Shown piece after piece: positions 1-10,499 of a stretch of 64,000 bases of DNA. The translations under genes and the position numbers were made by a program. The notes beneath the pieces are model-generated. The model worked only from the letters and a program-made list of their open reading frames with translations. It ran no database searches and had not been told where the DNA came from. The stretch is taken from assembly GCA_003254885.1 (NCBI GenBank), contig QANT01007686.1, positions 1 through 64,000 on the forward strand, written 5' to 3'. The stretch's first letter is position 1. The number at the start of each line of letters is the position of its first letter. The stretch comes from Purshia tridentata (Eukaryota > Streptophyta > Magnoliopsida > Rosales > Rosaceae).

Positions 1-77
1 ACGTGTGGTGCAAAATCAGCTGCACATATACGACAGGATGGAATGGAAGATGATTGAGCAATGTTAAATTTAAAACA

Positions 78-253
78 CGATTCTCAATTTCATCTATGAA
101 TTAAATTTTGTACTAAATTGGTCCATGAAATATCAATTGCGTTTTAATTTGGTCCAAATAAGAGTTTACGGTTTAGATCAAACTGGGACATAACTTATAT
201 TTCGTGGATCATTTTAGTACAATATTAGTTTGTAGGTCAAATTGATAATCATG
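78..253. repeat. Foldback (inverted-repeat) element, MITE-like
   Basis: Two arms of about 75 nt (roughly 78-155 and 176-253) are imperfect reverse complements. Both carry a core resembling TTGTACTAAA, then a GGTCCATGAAATAT-like stretch. No coding potential. Target-site duplications are not clear, so the family is not assigned. Confidence 0.55.
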
Positions 254-303
254 TAAAAGTTTTTACATGATTACTGTAATTAACTAAAAATTTCAAAACT
301 TTA

Positions 304-505
304 ACAATAATGTCATTCTTACCATATTTTTATACCATATTTGTTATACCATTTTACGTGTCATTATTGTACTGACAGAATATTTGTTTATTTTAAGGAT
401 TTTTATTTTTATTTTTTTAGTCTCTAATGTATGAATGCTATGGAGATTATTATATAAGATGGTATAAAATTATGGTATAAAAATATAGTAAGTGTAGCAT
501 TGTTG
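304..505. mobile_element. Small non-autonomous DNA transposon (MITE), hAT-like by target-site length
   Basis: A 202-bp AT-rich element with terminal inverted repeats of about 35 nt that share the core ATATTTTTATACCAT near each end. It is flanked by AAACTTTA on both sides (296-303 and 506-513), an 8-bp target-site duplication as made by hAT transposases. There is no ORF, so it would depend on a transposase supplied elsewhere. A 9-bp Mutator-type duplication is less likely but not excluded. Confidence 0.65.
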
Positions 506-513
506 AAACTTTA

Positions 514-1474
514 ATGACATCGGTATATGATGCCTATTTATACGTTCTAGTTTTGTACATTTAAGCTCTTTCATAATTTAAATGGTACAAACCTACAAGA
601 TAGGAGTGCAAAGATTACTTTGGTATAAATTGGATCTTCTCATTCTTTCATCACTCTTTCAATATTTGCAATTCACCAATCCTACAACATTAGAGATTAC
701 AAAAATCACAAAGCATGGAACTTAAATTTTGTATATATAAAAAATTTCAATGCTTCTAACTAACAAATACTAACAAAATTAGGGAAAACATGAAAGATAC
801 ATTTATATAAATATCATTTTTATATGATTTTAGGACTGAAATTATTCAACACCCCCAAATATAACATTATGTTAAGCAAGTATAAATGTTGTTTATATAT
901 TTTTTTTCTTATTGACTAAACCAAATATAATAAATATAATAAATAAAAGTTTTCACAATAATATAAAAATATGAATGTCCAAGTCCGATACATCACATAA
1001 TGAAAGCAAAACATATAAGAAAAAAGTACATAAAACCAAATATCATATTATTATTGTTTCAATTTGGTACAGCCTTACTCGATCCAAATACTCAAATTTT
1101 TAGTACTTATTTGTATTTAGTACTACTACATTTATATCATTTTATATCATTTTACATAATTATTTATATGAAAGACAATAAAAACTTAAAAAAAAATACA
1201 TTATTAATTTGTGTTGTGTCCATTTCAATTTTTGGTCATATAGGAAGTTTCGACACACGAGTCGAGAATTTACCAACAGTAAGTTGAGAAATTTACTGGA
1301 CTATTATTTACTGCAGAGTAGCCGACTTTTGTCTGCACGTATATATAGTCCATAATACTCCATCATCGTATATCTTCCGAAATATATATGTCCGAATTCT
1401 TTTTGTGAAGAAACCTCTCTACATTTCTCAGCCTCTCACCCATTTCCATAACCCAAAAGCTGAAAAAGAAAAAA
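514..1474. other. AT-rich intergenic DNA and E2 promoter/5' leader
   Basis: No gene recognised. A 95-codon frame at 1000-1287 has AT-driven composition and no family resemblance. The last 150 nt before 1475 should hold the promoter and leader of the E2 gene; TATATATA-like strings occur near 1340 and 1385. Confidence 0.5.
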
Positions 1475-4272
1475 ATGTCTTCTCCAAGCAAACGCCGCGA
1501 GATGGATTTGATGAAACTGTATATTTTCTCAAATATATAAACTTTTTATAATTTCTTTTTGGTTTTCTAGTAATTTCAATTTATTTACTTTTGTTTTTGT
1601 TCTGTCTGGTTTTGGTTGTTATGGATGGACTAGGATGATGAGTGATTACAAGGTGGAGATGATCAATGACGGCATGCAAGAGTTTTATGTGGATTTTCAT
1701 GGACCCAAAGAGAGTAAATCATCTGTCATGTTTGATTTTTCCCATTTTGTTGTGATCTGTGTGTGTCCTCGTTTCATTTTGAGCTAATTTTGGTGTTCTC
1801 TTTGGTGGGTTCTATCATTTCTGCCTTGAAGCTCTGTTCTTTTATGTTGACCATGTGAAAGCTGTTTCGGGTTCTAGATTTGCATTTGTTTTGGAGAAAA
1901 ATATAGTTAAGCTGCTGCTGACCACATCTCTCTGAATTATTTCATGCAACTATGGTTTTGGATTGAACCCTAAGTATCTAATTTAAGTTCTTGGAGTTTA
2001 CTCAAGTTTTCTGAATTAACCAATTGGGCTACTGATGTTTGTTCAAATATGTGAATTCTATCAATTTAGATAAGGATGTGATTTTTTTAAAATTTTAGCT
2101 TAGATATTTCTCTACTACTTGTGCATAAATGGGCTGCAAGTGTTTTGTTTACTGTTTTCTTCAACAGGGCGAAGTTTATAGGTACTTTTTCTTTTGGGTA
2201 ATTTGGATATTGAATGAAAGGTGGGTTTTTTTTTTTTTTTTTNGTTTTTTTTTTTTTTTTTGCCTGGATGGAATGTGGCAGGTCCTTACCAAGGAGGTGT
2301 GTGGAGGATAAGGGTGGAGCTACCAGATGCTTATCCTTACAAATCTCCATCTATTGGCTTTGTCAACAAAATATACCACCCAAATGTTGATGAAATGTGA
2401 GTTGACAGATACTGAAAATTCTCTACTTTGGTTTTGTTCGAGTTGTATTTTGCTTTCTTAAGGAATAGTTTGTAAAATGCGAGCATGGTGCAAAGTTTGT
2501 AATTGTACTTAAGTCTGGCTAATGGTGGTGCTTTTTTGAGTTCCAGGTCTGGATCAGTTTGTTTAGATGTTATCAACCAGACTTGGAGCCCCATGTTTGG
2601 TAGGCCTATGCACATTTTCTTGTACATGTATAATTGATATGGTTTATGTGTAGACCTAAGATATTTTACTTCCATTTGTACTTTGTAGTTTTCTTACTTT
2701 ATGACTGGTGCTAGTACCTTGAGGAGACAATGATTCACTTCTTTTCTGTTTTAACGCTGTATCAGACCTGGTTAATGTGTTTGAAGTGTTTCTTCCCCAA
2801 CTTCTTTTATATCCCAACCCATCGGATCCATTGAATGGAGATGCTGCTGCTTTAATGATGCGTGATCGTACTGGTTATGATCTAAGAGTAAAAGGTAGTA
2901 ATCATTCATTACTCTTGTAATTCAAGTATATATTGTTTCTCTCTTACATGGTCCATCTGACAGGCTTGACAGTTTATTTTAGTCTTTTTTTGTTTCTTTT
3001 CCTTGTTGTCCACATATACAGCCTTAGTTGCAGGAGTCATAGGATGTTGAATCCTTAACCGGAAATCTGTTTAAGAAAGCACTTGAAGGTCATAAATCTG
3101 TATTGTTTAAACATTTATTTTGGTTTTAGTTTTAATGGAACATTTAACCTGGTTTAAAGTGTAATGAAATAATGTATGCTAGTCGAATTTAGTGAAAAGT
3201 TTTTACTATTGAAAATATTTGAGATGTCTAGGTTTAGTTAAGTTTTAATCAATAGCTGTGTTTCAGGCGTTTTTAATCTGACTTTAAAGGACTCCAGTTG
3301 TAAAATAACATATTCTCTATGAAGCTTTGAACTCGTTAGCAAATTAAGTCATGTGCAAATATATAGTAAATTTTAGTTGTTGTGTGTATGATTTTGAAAC
3401 TTATATACCTTGCATACATTTTAAAATTTGAAAATGTAAAATAATAATATTGAAGATATCTTCTACTTTGAGGGCCAGATTTTACTGTCCATTCTAATGT
3501 TACAGTTAATTGGATTAGAGGGATTTGCTCAAAGGATACAATCAGTTAGTGTATCTAATGGGAAAATGGTTGCAGTTGCAAAGGTATGGGGAGATGTAAT
3601 CCAATTTTGTCTGTCCTGAAATATTTAGTTCACTGAGGAGAAAAAATCAAAGTTGGTGGCTGTTTTCAGAACAATAACATTTTCTTCGGAGAAATTTGTT
3701 GACACCTAAAATAACGGAGAGGTGGCAATCTTATTTTATTTTGTTTAGATCTAGTTATGGGATGATGAAAGTGGTTGATGTAGTCACAAATGTGGTTTTT
3801 GGAATTAGAGAGCTTAAACTTTCATGTTTTGTTGGTCTTTAATGTTGAAGTTGCAGCAAGTTAGAGATCTAGAATCAGCATTTGATCAAATATGAGGACT
3901 AAGAACGTGAGTCTTAAGTAGCCACTTATTGTGTCATGCATACAAATTCGTCTGTAATATATAAGTAGCCATTCATAGGTTAATGAGTTTCAAGCAGCAA
4001 ATAATAGGTCATAATATTACTGCTCTAAACATCCATACTTAAATTTTCTCATTAGCCTGATGCTGTATTTCACTGTATATCATTCTGCTTTATGTCTTTT
4101 TTTCTTGTGGATATTTTGCTGATTGTTCTTAATATTTACAGAGTTCTGTGAGAAATATGCAAAGCCAGAAGATATAGGGGCTGCCCCAGAGGAGAAATCT
4201 AGTGATGAGGAGCTGAGTGAAGATGATTATGACTCCAGCGACGAGGGAATTGCAGGGCAAGCTGATCCTTAG
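1475..4272 (+). CDS. UBC5: Ubiquitin-conjugating enzyme E2, UBC4/UBC5 type
   Basis: E2 enzyme that accepts ubiquitin from E1 on a cysteine and passes it on with an E3 ligase, in cytosol and nucleus. Six exons: 1475-1518, 1634-1713, 2282-2396, 2547-2599, 2766-2894, 4142-4272. All junctions are GT-AG and the sum is 552 nt (183 aa). The N-terminus is [11 protein letters not shown]. The UBC fold spans about residues 5-150, with HPN at 74-76 and the active-site cysteine at Cys85 in [11 protein letters not shown]. The acidic tail ([17 protein letters not shown], ending ADP) is typical of the plant UBC4/5/6 clade; the tail and VNVFE wording fit UBC4/5 better than UBC6. Intron 5 is long (1247 nt) and intron 2 holds a T-run with one N. 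The family is certain; the choice of UBC5 over UBC4 rests on gene neighbours. Confidence 0.95.
2226..2263. repeat. Poly(T) tract with one ambiguous base
   Basis: A long T run inside intron 2 of the E2 gene, interrupted by N at 2243 and one G. It lies shortly before the exon 3 acceptor at 2280-2281 and so contributes to the pyrimidine tract. Its true length is uncertain in this assembly. Confidence 0.8.
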
Positions 4273-5133
4273 GTGCATAAATGCTGGCCCATTGATTGTA
4301 TGTTGTACTTGTACATGATGTTCTTCTATTCTGCTCATGCATGGAAAACTTGCCAAACAAAACTGAGGGCTTATGGAAAAATTCCTGCCCTTCTGTCATT
4401 GTTGTGCATGGTGGTTGTGTAAATTAATCAACTATGATTTATTGTTTTAAATATTCATTTACTGTTGTTGGGTCTGAAAATAGTCATGTTATTCTTTGCA
4501 TATGCATCACACACATGCAAGAAGTTGAATACTCTGGTCCCTAATGGTTGAATGATATGCAAAACCCCTTTGCGATGTCTGCATATTTAGCAAACTATTG
4601 GAGAGTACAAATGGTGACACCACTTTGAACATGGGTTTGTTGGCAATTTACTTTGAACTTGGATTACAAAGGGAACAGAAAAATCCAAACTTTTTTAAAA
4701 TGGGAACCTTAAAAAAGTTTGGGAGAAATATGCCTGCATATTTAAGGCTGAGCGGGAGGTAATCCTAATTAATCAACGAAGCACCTTTAAAATGCTTTTT
4801 ATAAATTCTACATATTCTCCAATTATGTGAAAAGGTGCACAACCATATTAGAATTGAAATTTTTGATTTAACGTGAAAACTAATCCATTTTCTATGATAT
4901 ACGGGTAAAAAGAAAACTCCAAAATAGAATGCTTCTATAATCACTTCCAATTTGTTTTATACCATTTCTCTTTAATTAAATTTTTGTCATCAACATCCTT
5001 AACTAACAAAACAAGCCAATAAAAATTATATTTGAGATTTAAGGGTATTTCCAGAAAATAGATGGCTTAAATAGTGTGAGGTGGATTAGAATTAATATTT
5101 AAAAACATAATTGGTTTTAACATAAACAAGCAA
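4273..5133. other. E2 3' UTR and intergenic spacer
   Basis: Starts with the 3' UTR of the E2 gene. The rest is AT-rich with no coding frame I can support; small frames here have no recognisable similarity. Confidence 0.5.
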
Positions 5134-5205
5134 GCCCTTATAGCTCAGTGGTAGAGCGTCAGTCTTGTAAACTGAAGGTCCGTAGTTCGATCCTGCGTGA
5201 GGGCA
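5134..5205 (+). tRNA. trnT-UGU: tRNA-Thr (anticodon UGU)
   Basis: A 72-nt intronless cloverleaf. The acceptor stem GCCCTTA pairs with TGAGGGC (5198-5204), with discriminator A at 5205. The D arm contains TAGCTCAGTGG (A box). The anticodon stem TCAGT/ACTGA encloses loop CTTGTAA with TGT at 5166-5168. The T arm CGTAG-TTCGATC-CTGCG holds the B box. A TTTT run at 5211-5214 and a longer T tract after 5225 can end Pol III transcription. A CAA-containing leader precedes it, as is common in plant tRNA genes. All arms pair, so it is probably functional. Confidence 0.93.
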
Positions 5206-6061
5206 TCATGTTTTCTCCGTCTGTTTTTGTTTTTTTTTTTTTTTTCTCTCTCTATTAATTTTACAAGTTTCAAAGCCTCGACAGACCAAAATAACATGTC
5301 ACATCACACAGTTAAACTGACAAGTACACTTTTACAAGCAATCAAACATAAAAAAAGGTGATGGATTGGTGACAACTGGTAAAAAACTGACACCTGAAAC
5401 ACTACTGGAATAATGTCAGTTCATTTCCCAAATTTCCATTTAGTGTATCCTTCTATTCTGACCATGAGGTCCAGAATCCCCCATTGGCTCATGAGATTAA
5501 AGAAATAAGAATAAAAAATACTAAGCTAATAAAAAGAAAAAAATTAAATTGTTAACTTATTATCACTAATCCAGAAGTTGGTTCTATATTAGCAGTTAAT
5601 ATCACCAATTAACTTAAATGGCAAGATCCAACCTGCACATGCACTGATTTAGTTTAAGGTAATCAAAAATATGTACTGAAGTGGACAAGATTCTTGCATC
5701 AGTAATCTTAAACTGGATTAATCTTGAAACCACCATTTGAGAGTATCTCAAAGCCTCAAGATTGCTGCATGCTGTACAGATTAAGATAGAGTTTGTCAAC
5801 TGTTGAGTCCCAGTTGCAAAATCAAGTTCCAATCACCAACCGGGAGGTGTTTACATATGAGATATTTAAAGCATGTGGAAGCAGAACACCAAGTCAAGAT
5901 GAGGCAGACATATGTTATTCACACAATAATAACAAGAACAATGGAATATCTTTCAGACTTAAAATTGGTATTAGAAAATCTCTCTGGATAGTATACAACT
6001 GTTTTATTTCAGACTCTGTATAAATTCTAGAGTAAATTTGCTTACAAAAAAAATATGGAAC
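5206..6061. other. Spacer and probable 3' UTR of the TIR-NBS gene
   Basis: Contains a T-rich run after the tRNA, then AT-rich DNA. The part nearest 6062 should be the 3' UTR of the minus-strand TIR-NBS gene. No further gene is supported. Confidence 0.5.
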
Positions 6062-9000
6062 CTATGGTGAAGTATGAATTTGAACATTTGCGAGAAGCCT
6101 GGTGATTTTACTAAGCGTTTCACGAGCAGATATGGTGTGTGGGTGATCTTCACCACAAATTGAAGTCCTAATAAAAACAGCCTTCCTAATTAGATCATCA
6201 CCTATGTCGAATTGCCCTCCTCTTAGCATTAGCTTTGCCCGAGTTTCTAGCACTGTGGCTCTTGACAGTGCAAGCTCCTGCCAAAGGCAAGGATTTAATT
6301 GAGCATTAGTCTGGATGGGCCTCCAACAGAGCGATTTATCCAACCACTTCTCAACTGGGGTAACAAATGCTTGGTCTGCTGCTTCCAGGGCATTGGTGCA
6401 TAGCCGCAGGAGTTCTAGAGCAGAATTGCAACGAGAGAACGTAATGAATGCCCGTATTGCAAGAGGCAAAACCACTTCCTTCACAAGGTATAATAGATCT
6501 GACACCTTAAGCTCAACAACTACAGGGTCATGACTAAATCCAAATATCAAGAAACATGCTGCCCATATGTGTTCCGAGTGTTGAGATATTGATCCACGAC
6601 TGATGACAGCTTGAACTGTGGCTTGTGCAACTCCAGTCACTCCTCTCTTGCAAGCATAAAGCTTGATGAGTTCGTGGAAATGGATATGGTCTAGCTTGGT
6701 ACTGCTTCTAGCAAGATTAAACCTTAACAACATGGAAGTTGCTTCTGCTTCTGATCTTTTGGTGTATGATGAAGTAAAACCACAAGTGAAAGAATGCAAT
6801 AACTTTCTCCATAACCAGGTCCCTTGATGCTTTTCTGGTATCTTGTGAGCAGCTAGAGCCAATAAAGAAACTGGAATAGCAGCTGGTGCAAACCAACTAC
6901 TTGCCTGGATCATTCTGGTTGCCAAGCTCCTTGGCCCATCCGCATGATCAAAAATCGAGAAACACACCTCGAAGAGTTGTAGAAGGTAAGTGTTTCGCCT
7001 CAATGAATGAGCCTCTCTGCCACTCCATGAAAAATCTTTTAAGGGCATTCTATTAGTGGTCTCCAACAGCTTACTTGGAAGTATGGACAGTTCAGACAAT
7101 ATTGCACCAACAATTGCAAGTCCCAAAGTTGACCGACCCAGTTTCTCCTCAATAGCCCGTAAAGCATCCAATTCTTCATTTTCTGTGTATTCTTTTACAC
7201 TACCCTGCATTATGGACATTGCCTCCGCCCCAGATAGGTATGAGAGTTTCAAGGGCTCCAAATTCATCACACAAGGAAGGCGTGTAGATATTATTATGTG
7301 TGTTTCTCCACCAAAACGGGGAAGAAGATCCATCACAAGTTTGTGATCCCACCAATCCTTTTCACATTCTAAGTTATCAATCACCACCAAAAATGGTATG
7401 TTTCTCATGAGCTCTCTGCGTACTCTAGATATGGCTGCCTCTTCCTGCTCTTCAAAGCTTTTAATTCTGTTTTTCTCTGTGCAATTTTCAACCCCTACAT
7501 CAACTTCTAGAAACGACCAGAGATTCAGATAGTTCTGCCTAATATACCTGCTTTCCCCCCCTACCCATAAAACCATCTTGTACCTCTGGTGATATCTGTA
7601 AGCAAATTCAAGAAGAAGCTCTGTCTTGCCAATTCCAGAGTCCCCAGACACACAAGCAATGCCCTTCCCATACAAAATCTTAGTTGATCTTTTCCTCCTT
7701 CCATATCTTCCACCACTTTTTGGTTTTGAATCTTTTGATTGGCGCTGTCTTTCAGGAAGCTCAGTGCTTTGCATCTCAATCTCTTTTTCTGACTCCTTCC
7801 ACACAACTGGTTCTTTTCCTTTTCTGCTACTAATCTCCAATTTCCGTTCCCTCCGCCTTTCGTCAAATGAATTGCTCTTACCCCACCCAATTGTCAAATT
7901 CTTTCGCCTAGGCCTAGCCTTTAGCTCAAAATAATCTCTTTCTGCATCTCCAGTGACATCGCCGAAAAGTATGAACTCTAGCTCAGTCAGTTCTTTCTTC
8001 CTACCAACGAAATTTTCATTTCGAGGGAAAGGGAACTCCTCTTTCTCCACCTTCTCTCTCCACTTGGTCAACCGCTCTACAACACTTCTCCTCCCTAGTC
8101 TAATTGCTAATAATGTGACAGCCCTTAATATACAATCTCTCCAGTTACCATCCTGAGCTTCCAATTTCCATTCATCGACCCGAGAGAGGCTATGAACAGC
8201 TTCTTTCCACTCCTTTTCCAGCCCTCCATACAAAACCCATAAATCTCCCCCATGTTTTTCCCACAGCTCTCCTCTCCTCTCAACTATATCCCTCACAAGG
8301 CAATCACCTGGACTCAAATCAAAGAATATTGGGACTAAGTTCTTCTTGCTTGAGAAAAATCGTAGTTCCTCAATGGTGTATGGATTTCTGAATGACTTCC
8401 TTGTTAGGATGACAATCCCAAAAGAAGAAACATCCATGGCCCTTTCAACAATTCCATGTTTGCGAGAGTTCCTACACCGAGCTCTGTCAGATACAAAACA
8501 ACTCATCCCTTGAATTTCTAGCTCAACTCTAAGCCAATTAGCAAATCTCAACAAAGAAGGTTTACGGCCATGCAAACCTATGAAGACATCACAGCTCCTC
8601 AGTCTGTTAGAGGTCAGTGAAACTGTACCCGGTGTATATGAGATTCCATTGCTTCTCCCCTGCTTTTTCTGCCTCTCTCTTTGCCCTAAATAATCATGGC
8701 CATGGGCATGGCTGTGACTGGATGGGATGCTAGAAATGCCCATTGAGGAAGATACACGGTCAAACTTTTGAAAATCGCTTGATACCGAAGCAGCTGGGGC
8801 CGGTGACATGTTTGACAACGCATATCTGACATTTACTAGAGATTCAAGGTATGGAATTCCAGAGCTGGAACTAAGGGGATCTGTACTTAAATGAATGCTG
8901 TCACATGGAGCCTCAGACCTTGTTGATTCAGATAGTTGACAAGATGGCGATCTTGGGGAGAAGAAGGGCGACTGATTTGCTGAAAAGAATGTTGAAGATG

Positions 9001-9070
9001 CTGACGACATATTCCTTGATGTGGTAGCCCGTAAGGAACTGAACCTGGAGCTATCTTCTCCAATATCCAT
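6062..9070 (-). CDS. XTNX-type TIR-NBS-TPR protein (At4g23440 / At5g56220 type)
   Basis: A single coding exon of 1002 aa. I chose the ATG at 9070-9068 (MDIGEDSSRF) because the longer frame starts with GTG and a splice acceptor (TTTGTAG) ends 2 nt upstream of this ATG. Order: Ser/Pro-rich leader (1-155), TIR-like domain (about 158-290, from CDVFIGLHGRKPS), linker, NB-ARC with P-loop GDSGIGKTE (476-484), Walker B LVVIDNLE (561-568), IIISTR (592-597), GLA-type LGRSTLGLA (644-652), an HFHELIKLYA stretch (797-806) where NLRs have MHD, and a helical TPR-like C-terminus. There are no leucine-rich repeats. XTNX proteins are an ancient, low-copy plant lineage distinct from TNL resistance genes; their function is poorly known. 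The leader is spliced, with noncoding exons at 9714-9866 and ending at 10249. Confidence 0.93.
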   Translation of the reverse strand: MDIGEDSSRFSSLRATTSRNMSSASSTFFSANQSPFFSPRSPSCQLSESTRSEAPCDSIHLSTDPLSSSSGIPYLESLVNVRYALSNMSPAPAASVSSDFQKFDRVSSSMGISSIPSSHSHAHGHDYLGQRERQKKQGRSNGISYTPGTVSLTSNRLRSCDVFIGLHGRKPSLLRFANWLRVELEIQGMSCFVSDRARCRNSRKHGIVERAMDVSSFGIVILTRKSFRNPYTIEELRFFSSKKNLVPIFFDLSPGDCLVRDIVERRGELWEKHGGDLWVLYGGLEKEWKEAVHSLSRVDEWKLEAQDGNWRDCILRAVTLLAIRLGRRSVVERLTKWREKVEKEEFPFPRNENFVGRKKELTELEFILFGDVTGDAERDYFELKARPRRKNLTIGWGKSNSFDERRRERKLEISSRKGKEPVVWKESEKEIEMQSTELPERQRQSKDSKPKSGGRYGRRKRSTKILYGKGIACVSGDSGIGKTELLLEFAYRYHQRYKMVLWVGGESRYIRQNYLNLWSFLEVDVGVENCTEKNRIKSFEEQEEAAISRVRRELMRNIPFLVVIDNLECEKDWWDHKLVMDLLPRFGGETHIIISTRLPCVMNLEPLKLSYLSGAEAMSIMQGSVKEYTENEELDALRAIEEKLGRSTLGLAIVGAILSELSILPSKLLETTNRMPLKDFSWSGREAHSLRRNTYLLQLFEVCFSIFDHADGPRSLATRMIQASSWFAPAAIPVSLLALAAHKIPEKHQGTWLWRKLLHSFTCGFTSSYTKRSEAEATSMLLRFNLARSSTKLDHIHFHELIKLYACKRGVTGVAQATVQAVISRGSISQHSEHIWAACFLIFGFSHDPVVVELKVSDLLYLVKEVVLPLAIRAFITFSRCNSALELLRLCTNALEAADQAFVTPVEKWLDKSLCWRPIQTNAQLNPCLWQELALSRATVLETRAKLMLRGGQFDIGDDLIRKAVFIRTSICGEDHPHTISARETLSKITRLLANVQIHTSP

Positions 9071-9713
9071 ATCTACAAAATTTTCCACTTCCCAAATAAA
9101 TCAAATTCAGTGCATCCACATGGAGCCACTCTGAAATAGAAGACATGGCTTTAACCAGTTGCAAAATTCCATATCTCATATAAAAAACTTTTAAAAACCA
9201 GTAAAATTGAATGCCCTTTCCATATTAATGAATTTTAGTAGTCAAGAAACGAAGAAAAGCATTCCAGTGACAAATTGCACTATAACACTGGAAGAACAGT
9301 CTACAAATTCTACAGGAAAAGACCATGGAACTCTAAAAGTTCACAATACACACAATGTAAAAACTAAAAGATATCTACAATAGAAGCAACGATATATCAA
9401 AACTAAAAAGTCAATACCTAAAATAGGCAGAAAAAAAATACTGACAGCCAAAACTTTTCCACATTTATGCTCCTAATTGAAACATATTATCTACACAGAC
9501 TAGAACAGAGAAACCCACTTCCTAAAATCGAAGGAACAAAGTATAAGAACATTGATACAGGATGGTTTTTGAGGCATTATAGATCCAAGTGCACCTCTTT
9601 AATGTATATAAATAAGCTTGGAAACGAAGGACCACTTCTCGAATAATCAAAATAGAAAAATACAGAATGGGATACAAAAAGATTTCCTTGATAATTCAGA
9701 TCTGAATACTTAC

Positions 9714-10249
9714 CAGGACTCAAAGCTAAAGCATGGTGTCGAAGAATCCATCTTTTGGGTCCAAATCAAACAACCCAGTTCCTTGCAATGAATGATAAGC
9801 CCCCAGAAAGTTAAAATTTAGGCAACTCAAATCTCTGGAACGATTACAATGAAGTTAAAACCAAACCTGTAGAGAGAGAGGAAAAGAAGCTGAAGCATAG
9901 AAATATGTAATTACCAAAAAGGTAAAAACATAAAAAAGGAAAGTATCTTTAAGCCAAAGTCCTCCCCAAGATTTTGCATTCAGAAAAGAGAAAGTTTTGA
10001 CAATGCACTCAGTGTGCAATTGAAATTTGACATTTGGGTTTATACCATTTTCAGACAGATGATTTTTCGATAAAAAAAGTGATGATTTTGGTTGAAAGTA
10101 AGTGAATGCTCGAACTGGGTTAGCTTTTAAAGAGCAAAAAGAAAAAGAAAAAGAAAAAATCAGAGAGTGTCTCTGACTCTGAGACTGTTCAACACACACA
10201 CACACACACTCTTTTCAATGCCTAACTAAACGAACGAAACTGGGTTACC
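9714..10249 (-). other. Spliced 5' leader of the TIR-NBS gene
   Basis: Read on the minus strand, a donor AACAAG|GTAACC ends a first leader exon at 10249. An acceptor CTCTACAG opens a second leader exon at 9866, which ends with a strong donor CCTG|GTAAGT at 9714. The next acceptor is just before the coding ATG (exon starts 9072). The second leader exon holds a 12-codon upstream ORF starting at 9751. Confidence 0.6.
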
Positions 10250-10256
10250 TTGTTTC

Positions 10257-10293
<37 letters not shown>
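10192..10293. repeat. (CA)n and (CT)n microsatellites in leader/promoter
   Basis: A CA/AC run at about 10192-10209 and a CT run at 10259-10293. The latter reads as GA-rich in the first leader exon of the minus-strand TIR-NBS gene. Purine/pyrimidine tracts of this type are common in plant 5' leaders. Confidence 0.85.
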
Positions 10294-10294
<1 letters not shown>

Positions 10295-10499
10295 AAAGTC
10301 AGTCAGTGTGGGTGTGTCTGAGAGACTGAGGAAGTGGTCTGAAGGGAAAGGAACACCGTTGGAGTGAGCAAAAGAGATGGGGCCCAAAGAAGAGATCTGA
10401 CGAGGTATGCCTGGTAGGCTCCATGTTCCTTCCCCTTTTATTGCTGCTGTGAAAATTTTTTCAGAAAAATACACTCAGTTTTGGGGTTTTGGATTCACA

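Noticed and set aside
1000-1287. 95-codon plus-strand open frame
   Set aside because: Low-complexity, AT-driven residues, with no splice or family support.
9071-9088. Six-codon extension of the TIR-NBS frame
   Set aside because: It starts with GTG and includes the probable splice acceptor; ATG at 9070 fits the family start.
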